Assembly: GCA_905221615.1 (NCBI GenBank)
Contig: CAJNDT010006190.1
Span: 223,501-287,500 of the forward strand
Length of the DNA: 64,000 nt
Direction: 5' to 3'
Origin: Symbiodinium sp. CCMP2592
Taxonomy: Eukaryota; Sar; Dinophyceae; Suessiales; Symbiodiniaceae
Position numbers and translations under genes: made by a program
Shown: positions 42,870 to 54,726 of the stretch, piece by piece
How positions within the stretch are numbered: position 1 is the first letter of the stretch
How the letters are laid out: each line of letters opens with the position of its first letter
The notes under the pieces: model-generated
What the model saw: the letters and a program-made list of their open reading frames with translations, nothing else
What the model was told of the DNA's origin: nothing
The model's database searches: none

Positions 42870-43804
42870 GCAAGGAAGCTGGCAGGCAAGCCACAAAGTG
42901 CAAGTCGCAGGCAGACGAGAATGCTTGCGTGGCCACTGATGCTACAGTGCTGCTGTCACCACATGGATGCCACCTGACAACACATTTGTGCATGAATGCG
43001 GCAAGACGGGCATAACGCACTTCGGCGACATGCTCCCACAAATACCTGCCATCACAGAGGAGCCGGAGCTGAAAGCCAATCGTGATCATCACTCTGCACA
43101 TGCACCAACGAACTCGTTGCCTACCCGGTCAGGGCATGCTGGTGCTACTGCTCGTGCTTGCTGGTGCTGCTGCTTGTGCTGGTGCTGGTGGTGGTGGTTC
43201 TGAGTATTGCCGCCGCTGTTGTTGCTGCATTGTATCTCCATTAAATCAACGAACCAGCTCTGGGCCAGTTTGGGTCATTCACCGGCTTGCAGAAATTTGG
43301 CATCTATGCCATCACTTGTCTGGCACCGTACCTATGTTTCAGTGTGTAGTGAACCTCTAAGTGCAGAAAAGGTGGCTGCTTGGAAAGTGCTTTTGGTTTC
43401 TGGCGATTCTCCCACCTTTGGCCGAGCCATGGCAGCTTGACAAAATTTCTTTCTCTTGTCGCGAGGAGTCTTTTTGTTCCCTGCAAGACACTCCGCTGCT
43501 CCGCTCAGGCACCCGGGCCTCTTAGGCTCGTGGCTGATGATCCCAGCAATCGGAGCTGTTCGGGCCCTGTGATCCGACTGTTGCTTGCTACTCAAGCTCG
43601 GAAGGCGCCGCGGTGGTGCCGGAATGAAGCATGCTCTCGAGTTGCCAAGGTGGTTTACGGCATGCTCATGTTCAAGAATGCTGTTTATGTGACTTGCTTG
43701 GACATGATCTTCAGGCTTAAGGTTCCCAGGGTCGGGGATGCCACAGATTGGTTGATTTAGGTCGACTGGTTAACGTTTACTTACTTAGTCGCTCAGTCAG
43801 TATC

Positions 43805-44066
43805 CCGAAGAAGTGCCACGCAGCGAGCGGATGGCCGGGTCATTGTACCCGGAATGCGAGGTGCCTCTGATCTACGCCAAAGACGAGGATGGTGTGTGGC
43901 GCATTCAGGAGCTGCAGACTCCACGACTCCACGACTCCACGACTCAGCACAGTGAGAAGTGGCGTGAAACCTTGTGTCTCAGGAGGTGCGGGAGGAGCTC
44001 ACCGAAGAGGACGCAGCAGAGGTTGAAGAAGTCGTCGCCAACATGGATGCCACTTGGCAGGGCTGA
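43805..44066 (+). CDS. Two-exon gene end, unknown protein
   Basis: VPRSERMAGSLYPECEVPLI and YAKDEDGVWRIQELQ (about 43816-43920) are followed by a short intron containing four copies of cgactcca and ending ccttgtgtctcag. Then EVREELTEEDAAEVEEVVAN and MDATWQG run to the stop at 44064-44066. Both exons have strong coding composition and the C-terminus is acidic. The 5' part of the gene is not identified (the frame 43380-43760 is a candidate). Function unknown. Confidence 0.48.
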
Positions 44067-44135
44067 GCCTCTAAGCTAAGCCTCTAGCACTCTAGCTGGC
44101 ACTGAAGATGCCGCTGATTCGCTTTGAGCTGTGGC

Positions 44136-44424
44136 CGAGGATCCCTTCTTCATGGAAGCATTCCGATCGCAAAAACTGAAGAAGAGGACATATCTGGCGG
44201 ACTCCAGTTTTCCGGGAGCCGCAGCCTGACACTCCGCGAGGAATCGACGCCTTCTCAACAAGCTGAAGGCTAAGAACCTGATGTCCAAGCTGAAAGGTCG
44301 CCTGGCTGAACGCAGCCCAGGACACTGTAACACTGAACGCTATGCGGCGGCATTCACGCATCACTGCGAGAAGCTCGGCCGAGGCGCAGCCAACAAGCTG
44401 AGAACCCTGAGCGGCTCAGCATGA
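44136..44424 (+). pseudogene. Lys/Arg-rich frame with one in-frame TGA
   Basis: A single frame reads AVAEDPFFMEAFRSQKLKKR and TYLADSSFPGAAA, then TGA near 44228. It continues in the same frame with SARNRRLLNKLKAKNLMSKL, KGRLAERSPGHCNTERYAAA and KLGRGAANKLRTLSGSA to a second stop. Composition is the same on both sides, so either the stop is recent (pseudogene), a short intron removes it, or these are two exons. No family recognised. Confidence 0.35.
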
Positions 44425-44429
44425 GCCGA

Positions 44430-46900
44430 TAATTCGGAGGCCGAAGGTCAAAGTGGGGCCGGGACAAAGCGGGCGCCTTGCCATCGCTCACAGCCGCTCC
44501 ACGCAGCTGCTCCAATGCACCTGTCGCTTAAAAACGAGCCTGCAAGTTGCATTTGAGGCCGATGATTGCATCCGTGATGGGAAGATTTTGTTTAGTCTTG
44601 CACTTCCTCTTAAGAACCACACGGTCGACCGGTGTGCTCTGGTTCGCGCTTTGCCTTCTCGCCGTGCCTCTGGTTGGTACGGTCCACTTGTTAAGTCCTG
44701 CTTCGTCGAGACTCCACCCAGCGCGCTGATACCGTTTCACGGCAGAGTGCAGTTAGGCCCTGGAATCGTCTCGGGGTCGATAGCTGGACCGATGCGACAC
44801 TGCTTAACTGTGACCTGCTGGCGATGCTGCGCCGACGACCCCGACGACCAAGAGGAAGCTTCGTGATGCAAGCATTGCACGGCACCACGTCTGTCCCACC
44901 GCCACTGCTGGCGCACTGACGCACACGCGCGATCTGGTTCTCGTGGGACTCGTTACCCAAAGCATCCACCGCCAGATTCAAGCATGCCGACTCTGCGTAG
45001 CCAGTAAACCGGCTTGACTTGGGCTGCTCTGCCGGCCTTGTTTTCAACCACTCGTTTGTTGGCTGGCAGCACTTGACCCTGGAGGGATTTGTGAAGACCT
45101 TGGAAACGCTGACAACTGCTTTCTTCAGGCAAAGCTTGTTCTGGTAAGTTTCTTCGCCGGTCAGCGTGGGGTCGACATGTTCTTGGCTGTTAAATTTCGC
45201 CGGTACAAGCGGCATGATTTCTGCTCTACTAGTAAAAGCTCATGATGATGGCCTCCGTTTGCCTGTTCCACAGGTGCTCGAGGACGAACGCATGTGTGCG
45301 CAGATCGTATGGAGGCTGCCAGCAGCTTTGTGTTGTAACCGTCCGTGAGACCCCTAATCCCAATCCCAACTTAGGACGCAGGGCAATGTTTCTTTAGTGA
45401 CGCCAGTTTGTTCCGCTTGGGCTTTGAGGTTCTCCAGGGAGGAAGAAAAGCACAGAGCGATTTCTGTGTGCTTGCACTCTTTGCCGGCACTTTCATCATA
45501 ACGATGGGTTGGTTATCTTGGCTCGAAGGACTCGGCGTTACTGCCTTGTCTTGCTTTATACTCCGAGCGATGTCGTGTTCGCACGTGCTACAGTATGCTA
45601 GACCGACGACACACAAAGACATAGAGTTGCCGAACCAATAACGGAGCATGGCAATGTTCCTTCGAGAGTTCCCTCGCCACAGGACAGCAAACACTAGACA
45701 TACACTGAGGATACTCACACATGAGCGTTGCAGCGGGCCATGTGCATCCTGGTGGTGGCTGTAGGCTGCCATCCATCCCTCCCGTTTGTGCGAGCCTCAG
45801 TTGCTGGCGCTGCTTCGCAGACAGAAGTTGCCACTCCTCAAAATGGTGGTGAATCTTCTGGAGATGTTGCGGCATGTTGCTAGCAAAGAAGGAACAGGGA
45901 AGCATTCAACCTGAGCAACAGCAAGGGGACAGAATCAATGTCCTGGGATAGGTCTAATCAAAGGTTGACGGTTCACGCTCGTCACTAGGATTCTGGCGGG
46001 TGTATCGAAGTGCAGGTCTTGAGCATGATTGCGGAGATACCAGAGTGGAATTCTTTACTTCATGGATCTTCATGGTGGCATCCCGACAGGTTCTGTTTTC
46101 CGAAGTATCCCTGGCATCTGAACACTCTCCCTTGCTCCTTGGCTTTGTCCGAGATCTGTGCCCACAACCGCGATGAGCAGCGTGACCGTCCGAGCCGTGA
46201 CATCACTGCAAAGATGGACTCTGGATAGCTGGAAGACATGTTCATCACTCCTCCTTCTGCTTTGGGCTTCGATGTAGGTGATGATAGCTTGGAGGAGGAC
46301 ACCCAGCTTCTTTGCGGTCGGGACATCCAGGCTTGGCTGTTATCAGAGGGGAGGAGAGAGCACTGTTGTTGATATGAACCTTTGGATCTTCCGCTTTACA
46401 CCACTCCTTGCCCACTCATCGCAATTATCGCAACATGCAACAAACTAAAGTAACTAAAGAGACGATCGACAATCGAGTAGCGTTGCAACTTTCCTGAGGC
46501 CGGCGGAACCGTCCTGGGCCTGCATGCTGTGGGCGGCGGCTTCGCAGCGCTGACGAACTGCGCGGGGTCCCAGGTAGTCGAATTTGAAGTCATTACTGAA
46601 GCTAGCCAGAGTTGTTCCAAATCGGGCTACCTTATAGAGACAGTCCAGAAATGTTCCATATCAGAGAAGCTTAGTGAGGAATAGACGGCTGTGCCGAGCT
46701 CCCAGGTCGCACCACGGTGAAGTGGCCCGAGGACCAGCGCACATCCCGAGGACTTGAAAACTCCCCGTGCAGACTTTCCACTTTGACTACTTCTGCGGAA
46801 GCAAGGGGGCATGCTGAGGAACGCAGTAGCAGTCAAAGCGGGCTCGGCGGTCGAGTTTTGAGATCTGAGTCAGAGCAACAAGAAAAACGGTGGAATAAAG
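44430..46900. other. Mostly unassigned
   Basis: The only small exon-like block is VLEDERMCAQIVWRLPAAL (about 45275-45330), after a good acceptor (cgtttgcctgttccacag). Other frames (44453-44866, 45408-45641, 44691-45215 minus) look random or lack splice context. Confidence 0.3.
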
Positions 46901-46909
46901 CAAGCATGT

Positions 46910-47695
46910 GTGCGGCTCTTCAGCCGCAGGACGGCTGGTGGAGTTCCTTGCTGTGAACGGAACAACTGGAGCAGAGGAGTTCATCCGCTCTCGGAAGGCC
47001 AGGCATGCCACCAACGATGCTATTTCTGCGAGCAGTCCTTGCAGTGGTGCTGGCATGCCAGCACAATCCTGTGCCTACCATGCCTAAAGTTCCAAACCAG
47101 CGTATGCAATTCGACTTTCGGGAAGCATCGAAGCAAAGACCGAAACGGCAAATGGACCCCAAACCCTACAGCAAAAGCTCTTCCGGTTGAGGTGAAGGTG
47201 ATCGTTCAAACCAGTTTTCCGTTTGCTTGCTACGGTTACGTATCATTGTGGTTCTTCGTGCTTACCTTTCGTTCGTTTCTATCTAGCTTGATCGAAAAAT
47301 CCAGTTGTGGCCCCGTGTTTGTATTGAATCCCCTGGAAGGGGTCGCGCAGTGTTCGGGTGCGCCTTGCATCTTTTCCGTACTTGTGGTGGTGCTTCTTCC
47401 ATTACGACGGCTCCGCCGGCCAAAAATCACGAACATCGAGGGGTCAGACTCCACAAAGGGAGCATGTACTGCAACATCGGCTTTCTGGACGATTTTGCGC
47501 AGTCCATCCACCCCAGTTAGGAGCTCCGCGACCAAAAAACGAAAACCACATGTGGCCAAAAAGGCGCGCATTATTTGCTCTGACGCAGCGTCTACATGGG
47601 GTGATGCATATTCCCACCGGGTGATGCAAGATAAATCTACCAGCGGTGATGCTGTGTTTTGTGACGATGGTACGCAGTTTGGGACATCTTCTTAG
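46910..47695 (+). CDS. Long open frame of unclear status
   Basis: 261 codons without a stop, the longest plus frame in this part. The translation is rich in Cys, Ser and Phe, changes character several times and resembles no family. A minus frame (47444-47824) and another plus frame (47646-47873) overlap it. It may be chance or a decayed retroelement piece. Confidence 0.2.
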   Translation: MRLFSRRTAGGVPCCERNNWSRGVHPLSEGQACHQRCYFCEQSLQWCWHASTILCLPCLKFQTSVCNSTFGKHRSKDRNGKWTPNPTAKALPVEVKVIVQTSFPFACYGYVSLWFFVLTFRSFLSSLIEKSSCGPVFVLNPLEGVAQCSGAPCIFSVLVVVLLPLRRLRRPKITNIEGSDSTKGACTATSAFWTILRSPSTPVRSSATKKRKPHVAKKARIICSDAASTWGDAYSHRVMQDKSTSGDAVFCDDGTQFGTSS

Positions 47696-48462
47696 GCCTG
47701 CGGCCAGGTACCATTTCGGCACGAAAAAAACTGGGTGGCTAGCGGCCCTGATTTTCCTTTGGTCGCTCGCTTCTGTCTTCGGAGTGCTAGCTTTGAACAG
47801 ACAGTACCTGGCCCGGGGCGACAAAAGGGCGCAACATAACGATGATTTCGATGCTAACGCATGGCAACACTGATAGTTGTAATGCTGACGATGCCCATGG
47901 TGCTAGTAATGTCGATAGCGCCGGTGCTGACATTAGCGACACTGGTTTTGATCGTGCTGATGATATTGTTGACGTTCTTACACTTAAGAAATTTGCCCTG
48001 AGCAGATTGACCCGTTTCACGCTCTGGCTGGCCACATCTTCTGTGATTCACCGGAGATCCACTACTTCTGGAGTGCGCCGCCAGAGACCGGCGAACAGGC
48101 CGATGTTGACCAAAGCTGTGCAAGACAGCCAAGTTTAGGCTTTTCGGCATGTGGGCGGCAGTGGGCGGTCTTGGCATGAGAGCTGTTTCTGTCTTCTCCT
48201 GAGGAGTCATCCAGGTGGTCTGCTGGTCACAGGATTCTGGAGCGTGTCTTGGTTGAACAGGTCTTGGGTCCATTGCTCACTGGTGAGGCATCGCGTGTTT
48301 CGGAGCAGTTCCTGACGCCTTGCAGGCGGAGTCTTCGTAGTATCGAATGAAAATCCGGCAGGCGCCTCGGCAGCAAACTCGGACACGGCCACTCGAATCC
48401 CACTGAGCACCGAGCGCTCTGAAAGGCGAAGCCTGGCCAAAGTGCTTTTGGCTTCGTCGTGC

Positions 48463-49193
48463 GGTGGAGGACTTCTTGGAGCAGCTGAAAACAGGCCAGG
48501 CCGGCTGGCGGGTCTGCAAGCATCCTGCAGTCCCCTCGCAGTGCAGCAGAAGGCGACATGGCGAGCGACGCAAGCGAGCTGGTGGGCCAAGTTCACGCCG
48601 GATTGGCCAGACTCTGACGAAAGAACACACGAACACCTCCTTCAAGAAGTGAAGCTTGCCAGAAGCTGCAGGCCGAGATCATGTCACGTTCTGATGTTCC
48701 AGAACTGAAGGACCGGACCCGGCCATGTCGGACAGATGCTGCGTACCAGGCATGCTCGGTCACTGGAACCTGCTGGCAGGTACCGTCCAGGCCATTCGAA
48801 GCTTCTCCCAGCCCGCCCGCCCGCGCCCTGGCTTTGAAGCGCGACCGATTGAATTGATGCAGGCTTCCAAAGTGGTTTCCCGAAGCCGTGGAGGACCAAC
48901 ATGTCGATCCACGCGTAGCTCCAAAGCACGATTCTTGCAGCAATCGACTTACTGCAGAGCTTAGATCTTTCTTGGAGGAAAAGCTGCACTCGGGCCCCTT
49001 TTGCCCCTGGCGCCCAGATTTGCAGACCTTCGGTACTGTGTCTCAGAGGATCCTTGTGTGCCTTGCCTGCATGGAACAGTCTGGAATCACAGCATTGGCC
49101 GATTTCTTGCAAACCCTCCCAGGTGCGATGGCATCAGGCGGCAGACGCGCCATGGCTCAGCCCAGTCTAGTCTTCTTTCCTCGTAAGGCTTGA
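48463..49193 (+). CDS. Exon cluster, unknown protein
   Basis: Blocks: VEDFLEQLKTGQAGWRVCKH (about 48464), then TQASWWAKFTPDWPDSDERT and HEHLLQEVKLARSC (about 48570-48670), then after the acceptor gattgaattgatgcag a 110-residue exon (about 48861-49193): PKWFPEAVEDQHVDPRVAPK, LTAELRSFLEEKLHSGPFCP, GTVSQRILVCLACMEQSGIT and ALADFLQTLPGAMASGG. Strong coding bias, no recognised domain. It probably belongs with the next cluster. Confidence 0.42.
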
Positions 49194-49215
49194 GCCTGGC
49201 GACCGCAAGCAGTCA

Positions 49216-49669
49216 ATGCAAAGGCACTACTACTATCGCCCCACCAACCTCGGCAGCCCTCCGCAACTTGGACCATGGAGGCCAGAATCTCCATGCCTGG
49301 GCCGCGGCCCAGGGTACCATGCCGACGTTCGGGTGAAAGTTACATGCAGGTCTTTCCTCGTTCGGTGGCCCCTCCTTGTGCAGACACCGTCCGTGCTGGC
49401 CTCAGTGCACTCGGTGCAAGGGTCATGGAAGGGAAGGCAAGAGGCACGCGTCTTGTTAGGCCCAGCAATCGGCGAAGTTGTGAGCGGCACGACGAGCCCC
49501 GCAGAAAAGACTTCAGAGCGCTGAGGGGTTCCGAAGGATGAGCGATGCGCTGGAGCATGGGCTCCCAAGCAGTGTCGATTTCAAAGCGCTTATCGAATCG
49601 AAGGTGGCGGAAGTTGTTGCACGCAGCAGCCCTGGCCTGTGGCACGAGACATCCCGGCCGCCACTGTAG
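49216..49669 (+). CDS. Exon cluster continuing previous gene
   Basis: From about 49502, QKRLQSAEGFRRMSDALEHG, LPSSVDFKALIESKVAEVVA and RSSPGLWHETSRPPL are convincingly coding and end at TAG 49667-49669. GAKVLDAEVLKLSRPLKTC (about 49708) could be a further exon. The upstream open frames (49216-49524) are ambiguous. Unknown function. Confidence 0.4.
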
Positions 49670-50149
49670 GGAGCCTCACGACATGTGGCCCCAGGCAACC
49701 TCAGACCAGGGGCGCCAAGGTGCTCGACGCCGAAGTGCTGAAATTGTCGAGGCCACTCAAGACATGTGTCTAAGTTTGACAACGGGTTAATTGATTTGAG
49801 CTGGGAAGCAAGCTGCTTCGCCCAAGATGGTTCAGTCATGACTTCAGTCTAGGGCATGCACGTAGATGTTGAGAAGCGCATGAATCTTGGACTGGTTTCT
49901 TTGTGGCTCTGAGTGCCCAACCATTGGTGAGCTTTTCGCTACACAGCAAGTCCTGTCATGCTTCGCACAGGTCAATGAGGCTCTGGACGAAGAGAGGCAC
50001 ACCAACTTTAGATTGCGGTTCGTTCATGAAACTTTCTTCGTAGGTTCGTGATTTGGAGGCTTCTGCGGAGCTCTTTGCTGGCGACTGCCGTGCACACCTT
50101 GCAAAGGGCTGTAGCAGTGGAGGGTCTGCTTTTGTGTGAAGCCTCCGAA

Positions 50150-50151
<2 letters not shown>

Positions 50152-50203
<52 letters not shown>
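50152..50203 (+). repeat. (TC)26 microsatellite
   Basis: Uninterrupted TC dinucleotides; frames across it are poly-Leu-Ser or poly-Arg-Glu artefacts. Confidence 0.96.
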
Positions 50204-50207
<4 letters not shown>

Positions 50208-50309
50208 TCGTTAGCCTGACCACTGATGTATGCGACTTTTCACTTTAAAGCTGCGATCATCTGCGATCTGGAGCATGTCTACTTCTCAGGCGCTTGCCGT
50301 GTTTCGAGG

Positions 50310-50445
50310 GCTGGGAGGTGCTGCCGGTGTCCACGCCCCAAAGAAGAGGGCAGGTAGCACATGGTTGCCGGTGAAGAGAGAACAAGAACAAGGCTGCCTC
50401 CAGATCCGAGCTGTTGCAGACGCTGACTTCGAGGCGGATGTATAA
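50310..50445 (+). CDS. Exon candidate
   Basis: The frame reads GGAAGVHAPKKRAGSTWLPV, then KREQEQGCLQIRAVADADFE before the stop. Composition is plausible, with no motif. Confidence 0.22.
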
Positions 50446-50449
50446 GGAT

Positions 50450-51380
50450 TCGGGCAGGAGTCCGGGTTCACGGAGCCTTCGACAGTGCCAGGCTAGCACC
50501 CTCAGGCTCTCCAGCGCGGGGTACACTGAGGCCCAGCGGGTGACTTGAGACCTTTGGCAAAGGATCTCCGTCCCTTTCTGTGCAAAGGAGCTGGCTTCGG
50601 AGGCTGCGGCTCTGCAGAGCTCGAGAGGCAGCGGGTCGCTTTCTTGGGCACCGCTGCATGCGTGTAACTCCCAGGTCCAGGACTAAATCGGTAGGAGTAG
50701 GTGAGTAGGATTGAGTAGGTATGTTAAGATTCAAGATGGACCACGCCTGAGCCTGTGACACGACGGGACGCCAAAGCATCGAGTGATAAGTCCGAAAGGA
50801 AGACAACGCATTCGCTTCTTTTCTGTCTGGAGGTTGTGCTGCCAGATGGTCGACTGGCATCGAAGGAAAAAGTGTCCGGAGTTGCGGCGATCAGAAGATG
50901 CCATTGACATTCATGATGCTCATGATGCCAGTGACGAAGATGCGATGAGGACAGATTTTCGAATGACCGTGCCCCTGCAAAAATCCGAACGTTGACAAAA
51001 GCACGAGCTCCTGCAAAAGCTGTTTGGTTCAAAATGAGAGCTGTGGACATCCGGCAGGAGACATCAGGATTCTCACACAACTCGTGGCCAGCGATGAAGC
51101 CGACAGCAGCTACCTGTCCAACCCAACACGGAGCAACGAAAAGCTGTGCAGCGACCGCAGTTGAGACCTTGGAGCAGAGTTGCTCAGACATGATGGAAGC
51201 GGCTTCGTCTCTTGGCCTTGGAAAGATCTTTAGGTCGGAACTGTGACTTTCCATCGGTTGGGTGAACTGCTTCTGCTAGTTTTCAGTCTTCGCTCTCGTC
51301 ACCTGAACGTCTTGGCGATGCGCGGAAATTGTGCTTGGAACACATTCCTACGTTGAGGTTCGTTCTGCCGGGCACATCGC
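50450..51380. other. No gene recognised
   Basis: A 176-codon minus frame (50724-51254) and shorter plus frames are open but lack splice context and motifs. Confidence 0.3.
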
Positions 51381-51399
51381 TCGTTGCACCCGTGGTTCC

Positions 51400-52368
51400 T
51401 GCAACGTCAGCTCCAGGCCCTCACGTCAGGGTTTCGTTCTTCGCAGCACGCACTTCCGAATCCGCTTGCCTCGCTTTTGGACAGGCTTACCCAGACACAG
51501 CGCTGGGCGTTGGCAAGGCGCCGCAGGCTTCGCAAGCTGTCTAAACCAGTCAAGAGGCTCGCCGGCTGCTTGCCCACCGGTCACTGAATCCACATGCAGG
51601 ACCTTGTATGGCTGCGACTGCAGCAGCTCTGTCAGCTGCTGCGACTCGACGTACCAGGCAAGCAGTGAACGTTCACGTGCAATGCCGGCGCAGAGATCAG
51701 AGTGTCTTCTCCCGCCTGCTCCAGGTGTGCTCGCGTCGTTCGGTCCGCATTAAGTACTGCACTCGGACGGCCTCATCACCACCAATGACCGTCACCATCA
51801 GCTGTCATACGCCGGCATCCTGCCGCCGACACCTGCAACATTCTGACGTCCTCCTGGATGGACGCCGCTGAGTCTTGATGGCTTTCCCAGGTGACAACCC
51901 CTGGGACTACGTCAACAAGCGCACCAGAACGAAGGGCAACACCCAGGCACGGCGGACAGAAGCTCGGATGTAAGATCTTTGTCCGACAGCCCTTCGGCCG
52001 GCTCCTCGCGGATCAGCAAGTTTGCACGATTGTTTCTTCTCTATGAAGCCAGGGCGGCGCGCCATGGTTCGCGCCCGGTTGGGGTGATGAGGAGGATGAG
52101 GTGGGCAGGGGGGGCATGATGCTGCCGAAGAAGCGGTTAGGTGGTGGTTCGAACCAGGATGATGAGGAGGAGGAGCTGGAGCGCAAGAAGCCCGTGGAGG
52201 AGTCCGTGTGCCTTGGCCCTGTAACAGTCCCCTTTTCAGGACTTGAAGCGCAAAACAGATCAGAGCTTTGAAGAGGTACTGCTGCTGGGTCATGCCAAAG
52301 AAGAAGGCAGCAGAATTCCTGAAGGCCGGGCCCCATCCGCGTCGAGTAGGGAGGTGACTAGCCCTTTG
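51400..52368 (+). CDS. Multi-exon gene, unknown acidic/basic protein
   Basis: Exon blocks: SSQHALPNPLASLLDRLTQT with QRWALARRRRLRKLSKPVK (51435-51570); DGLITTNDRHHQLSYAGILP with PTPAT (about 51766-51840); after gatggctttcccag, DNPWDYVNKRTRTKGNTQAR with RTEAR (51893-51965); after tttcttctctatgaag, GGAPWFAPGWGDEEDEVGRG, MMLPKKRLGGGSNQDDEEEE and LERKKPVEES (52053-52210); after ccccttttcag, DLKRKTDQSFEEV (52241 on), and possibly to the stop near 52368. Charged, low-complexity segments of this kind are typical of nuclear RNA-processing proteins, but no family is recognised. Confidence 0.47.
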
Positions 52369-52436
52369 TGACTCCCCGTCTTCTTCAGTACTTGGCGATC
52401 AGGAATCAGGGATCGGCGCGTTGTTCGAGGTAGCTT

Positions 52437-52808
52437 TCATGCACTGTTTGAAGTGTAGTAGTTGTGGGGTCCTTCTGAAAGTTCTACGTGCTGCTTGACA
52501 AATGGAGTGGCTGCTCGTACGAACTCAGAATCGTCAGATGATGGAAGCCGGTTCAACTCAAAAGCATCAACAAGCATAGCTGCAACAATCACTGGACAAC
52601 CCTGTGCCGGGTGAGGCAGCTTCAGATCACAAGACTTGTTTTCCGGCATAGGCTTCTTGATGCGCATCGATCGTTGGTCATTTAGGATCATCACTCCGCA
52701 CGTTTGCACACCTGTGTGTGTGTGTGTGCGTGCGGGCGGGCGCGATCCTTCGTTGCAGTTCAATGGGAAGTAGCCGCCAAAGTTCCAAACAAACGAAGCC
52801 TCAAGCAA
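52437..52808 (-). CDS. Minus-strand open frame, doubtful
   Basis: 123 codons, including DAFELNRLPSSDDSEFVRAA and TPFVKQHVELSEGP, which look fairly protein-like. The first part crosses a GT repeat (reading THTHTG). It would be the only minus-strand gene in the window, so I rate it low. Confidence 0.2.
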   Translation of the reverse strand: MLEASFVWNFGGYFPLNCNEGSRPPARTHTHTGVQTCGVMILNDQRSMRIKKPMPENKSCDLKLPHPAQGCPVIVAAMLVDAFELNRLPSSDDSEFVRAATPFVKQHVELSEGPHNYYTSNSA

Positions 52809-52899
52809 GAGCCGCCCAACATGTTGTCAGCCTTCCCATGGCTATAGTTCGAGGAGTGGGCAGAGGAAGAGGAGGCATCAGATGAGCACCTCGGCTTGA

Positions 52900-53185
52900 G
52901 TGCCAGAGCTTTCCTCTCTGCTGTCATCCTTTGTGGGATTTGGTGAGATTCCTTCCCCTGCGTTTCTGCGTTCTCCGAGGCAGAAGGACATCTTGCAGTC
53001 CGAACCCTCAGGAGAAGCAGAAGCAAGCAAGCAGCAGCTTCGGAACGAGCGGGATCTGCGACTAAGGGGCCTGGCTTCCGCGGAATTCAGCCAGGGCTGG
53101 ACGGCCACGTCCTCGAGCTGTGCCGAATCTTTCAGCCGGAGCTCGCAAGTCGCAAGTAGCAGCTGCCACAGCACGTGCAGAGTCC
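52900..53185 (+). CDS. Exon candidate, Ser-rich
   Basis: The frame reads PELSSLLSSFVGFGEIPSPA, FLRSPRQKDILQSEPSGEAE, SKQQLRNERDLRLRGLASAE and FSQGWTATSSSC, plausibly disordered and regulatory. It stays open through the downstream GT repeat, but coding probably ends before 53190. No family recognised. Confidence 0.4.
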
Positions 53186-53272
53186 ACCTCGGCCGAACTG
53201 CGCAGCACCCCTGCGCACGGGCCTACATGCATGCACGTGCATGCGGGCAGGCACAGACTCAACTGCGTGCGC

Positions 53273-53274
<2 letters not shown>

Positions 53275-53343
<69 letters not shown>
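53275..53343 (+). repeat. (GT)n microsatellite, about 34 units
   Basis: Pure GT tract followed by GTAC/GTAT variants to about 53390. Poly-Cys-Val and poly-His-Thr frames are artefacts. Confidence 0.97.
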
Positions 53344-53347
<4 letters not shown>

Positions 53348-53399
53348 CGTACGTGCGTGTCTGTATGTATGTAGGTATGTATGTATGTATACGCATGCC

Positions 53400-54590
53400 A
53401 CGCAGACAGGCAGGTGGGCAGGCATGCAATCCGCAGATACCTACATATCCATGTAGTTATGTGACTTTTCTGAGATGCTTGCCTCGAGGTCTGGGGCCTT
53501 AGCCACGCCAGCGAGGGCCGAGGCTCTTCTGTCTCCTGTTAGGGGTACCAGCTCGCTTGCCGCTTAAAGCTCCCGGGCAGATCCTGGGTTCTACTTGATT
53601 CCGCCTGGAGATCCACAGGCCAGGTGTGCACTTCAGCGGACATTTGTGTGCTGCCGTAGGGCTCGGCCAGAATCCTGTGTCGCCTGGAGTTGGACTTCGC
53701 AAACAGACTGTGCAGCTCCAAATTGCGCTGCTAGCTGTTGAATGCCTTTTTCTGTGCCGCTTTTTCATTGCCAGATCCTGACCGTTATGGAGGCACTCGA
53801 CGAAGGCAAGCGCAGCAACAGCATACCAACACCTCCACTCGAGCACTCGCACACGACACCCTTGTGGGAAAGCATGCTGTAGACTCTGACTAGCTCTGCC
53901 GGAGCCTGGTGGCAAATGAAGAGGAACTCTCTCTGGCCACAGACTGACGGTTCTACCAGTGAGACATGCCCATGTTGTATCAACGGTGTGCTCGGTCGGA
54001 CTTGCCAGAAAAAGTAGACGTGCAGCACGTGGCCGTCAGTGCCGGCCTCGGGTGCAAAGCAGACAAGACGTGCCTATAAACGTGCCTTTTTCAAAGTTTT
54101 ATTTAAGGGCTTTCGGTTTCTGCTTGCGCGGTCTGGCCAGCGACTGCGGTACACATTGTGGAAGAGAGATATTGCTTTTTGGGCGTATGTTTGCTACTTT
54201 ACCCCAAATTGATTTAAAAGGGGAGATACAGAAAGAACCTACATAGCAGGACCTCGAGTGAGTTTAGTGTGACGTAACAGTACCCTGGCAATTTGGTGCG
54301 CCCGATCTGAGACACCCCTATGAAGCCCATTCTGTCCTTAGCTGCTCGCTGAGAACCGTCCGACATCGGAAAAGAGACCAAGCAGGCTTTCTTGGACTGG
54401 GTCGAGTCTCTGAGGCCAGCATTTCTGGAGTTTAGGGACCTAGTGGCTTCAGCGATTTTGGGGTGTATGACTGTTGTGGGGTTTGGGGTCGCGGTTGCGT
54501 CTGGTGAGGCCGAAGCTGGTGGTCGTGAAGCGCCCCAAGGCTCCCGTCGGACATTCTGCTAAGGACTTCATGCACCTCGACCTGCTTCTG
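53400..54590. other. No gene recognised
   Basis: A 138-codon minus frame (53499-53915) and weak plus frames, none with splice support or motifs. Confidence 0.3.
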
Positions 54591-54597
54591 TGCCTAG

Positions 54598-54726
54598 GAG
54601 CTGTATGCCTTCGACCTGGGTGTGGAAGAGGGCGACGGCAAGGGGATGAAGAAGGATCGGGGGATCGAGGGCGTGTGGAATCTAAGGGTCACGGCTGGAG
54701 CTGAGGAGGTGTTTCTGCATCCTTGA
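54598..54726 (+). CDS. Terminal exon candidate
   Basis: After the acceptor-like ctgcttctgtgcctag, the frame reads ELYAFDLGVEEGDGKGMKKD, RGIEGVWNLRVTAG and AEEVFLHP, then TGA. Upstream RLVRPKLVVVKRPKAPVG (about 54498) may be the previous exon. Convincing composition, no family recognised. Confidence 0.38.
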   Translation, partial: ELYAFDLGVEEGDGKGMKKDRGIEGVWNLRVTAGAEEVFLHP

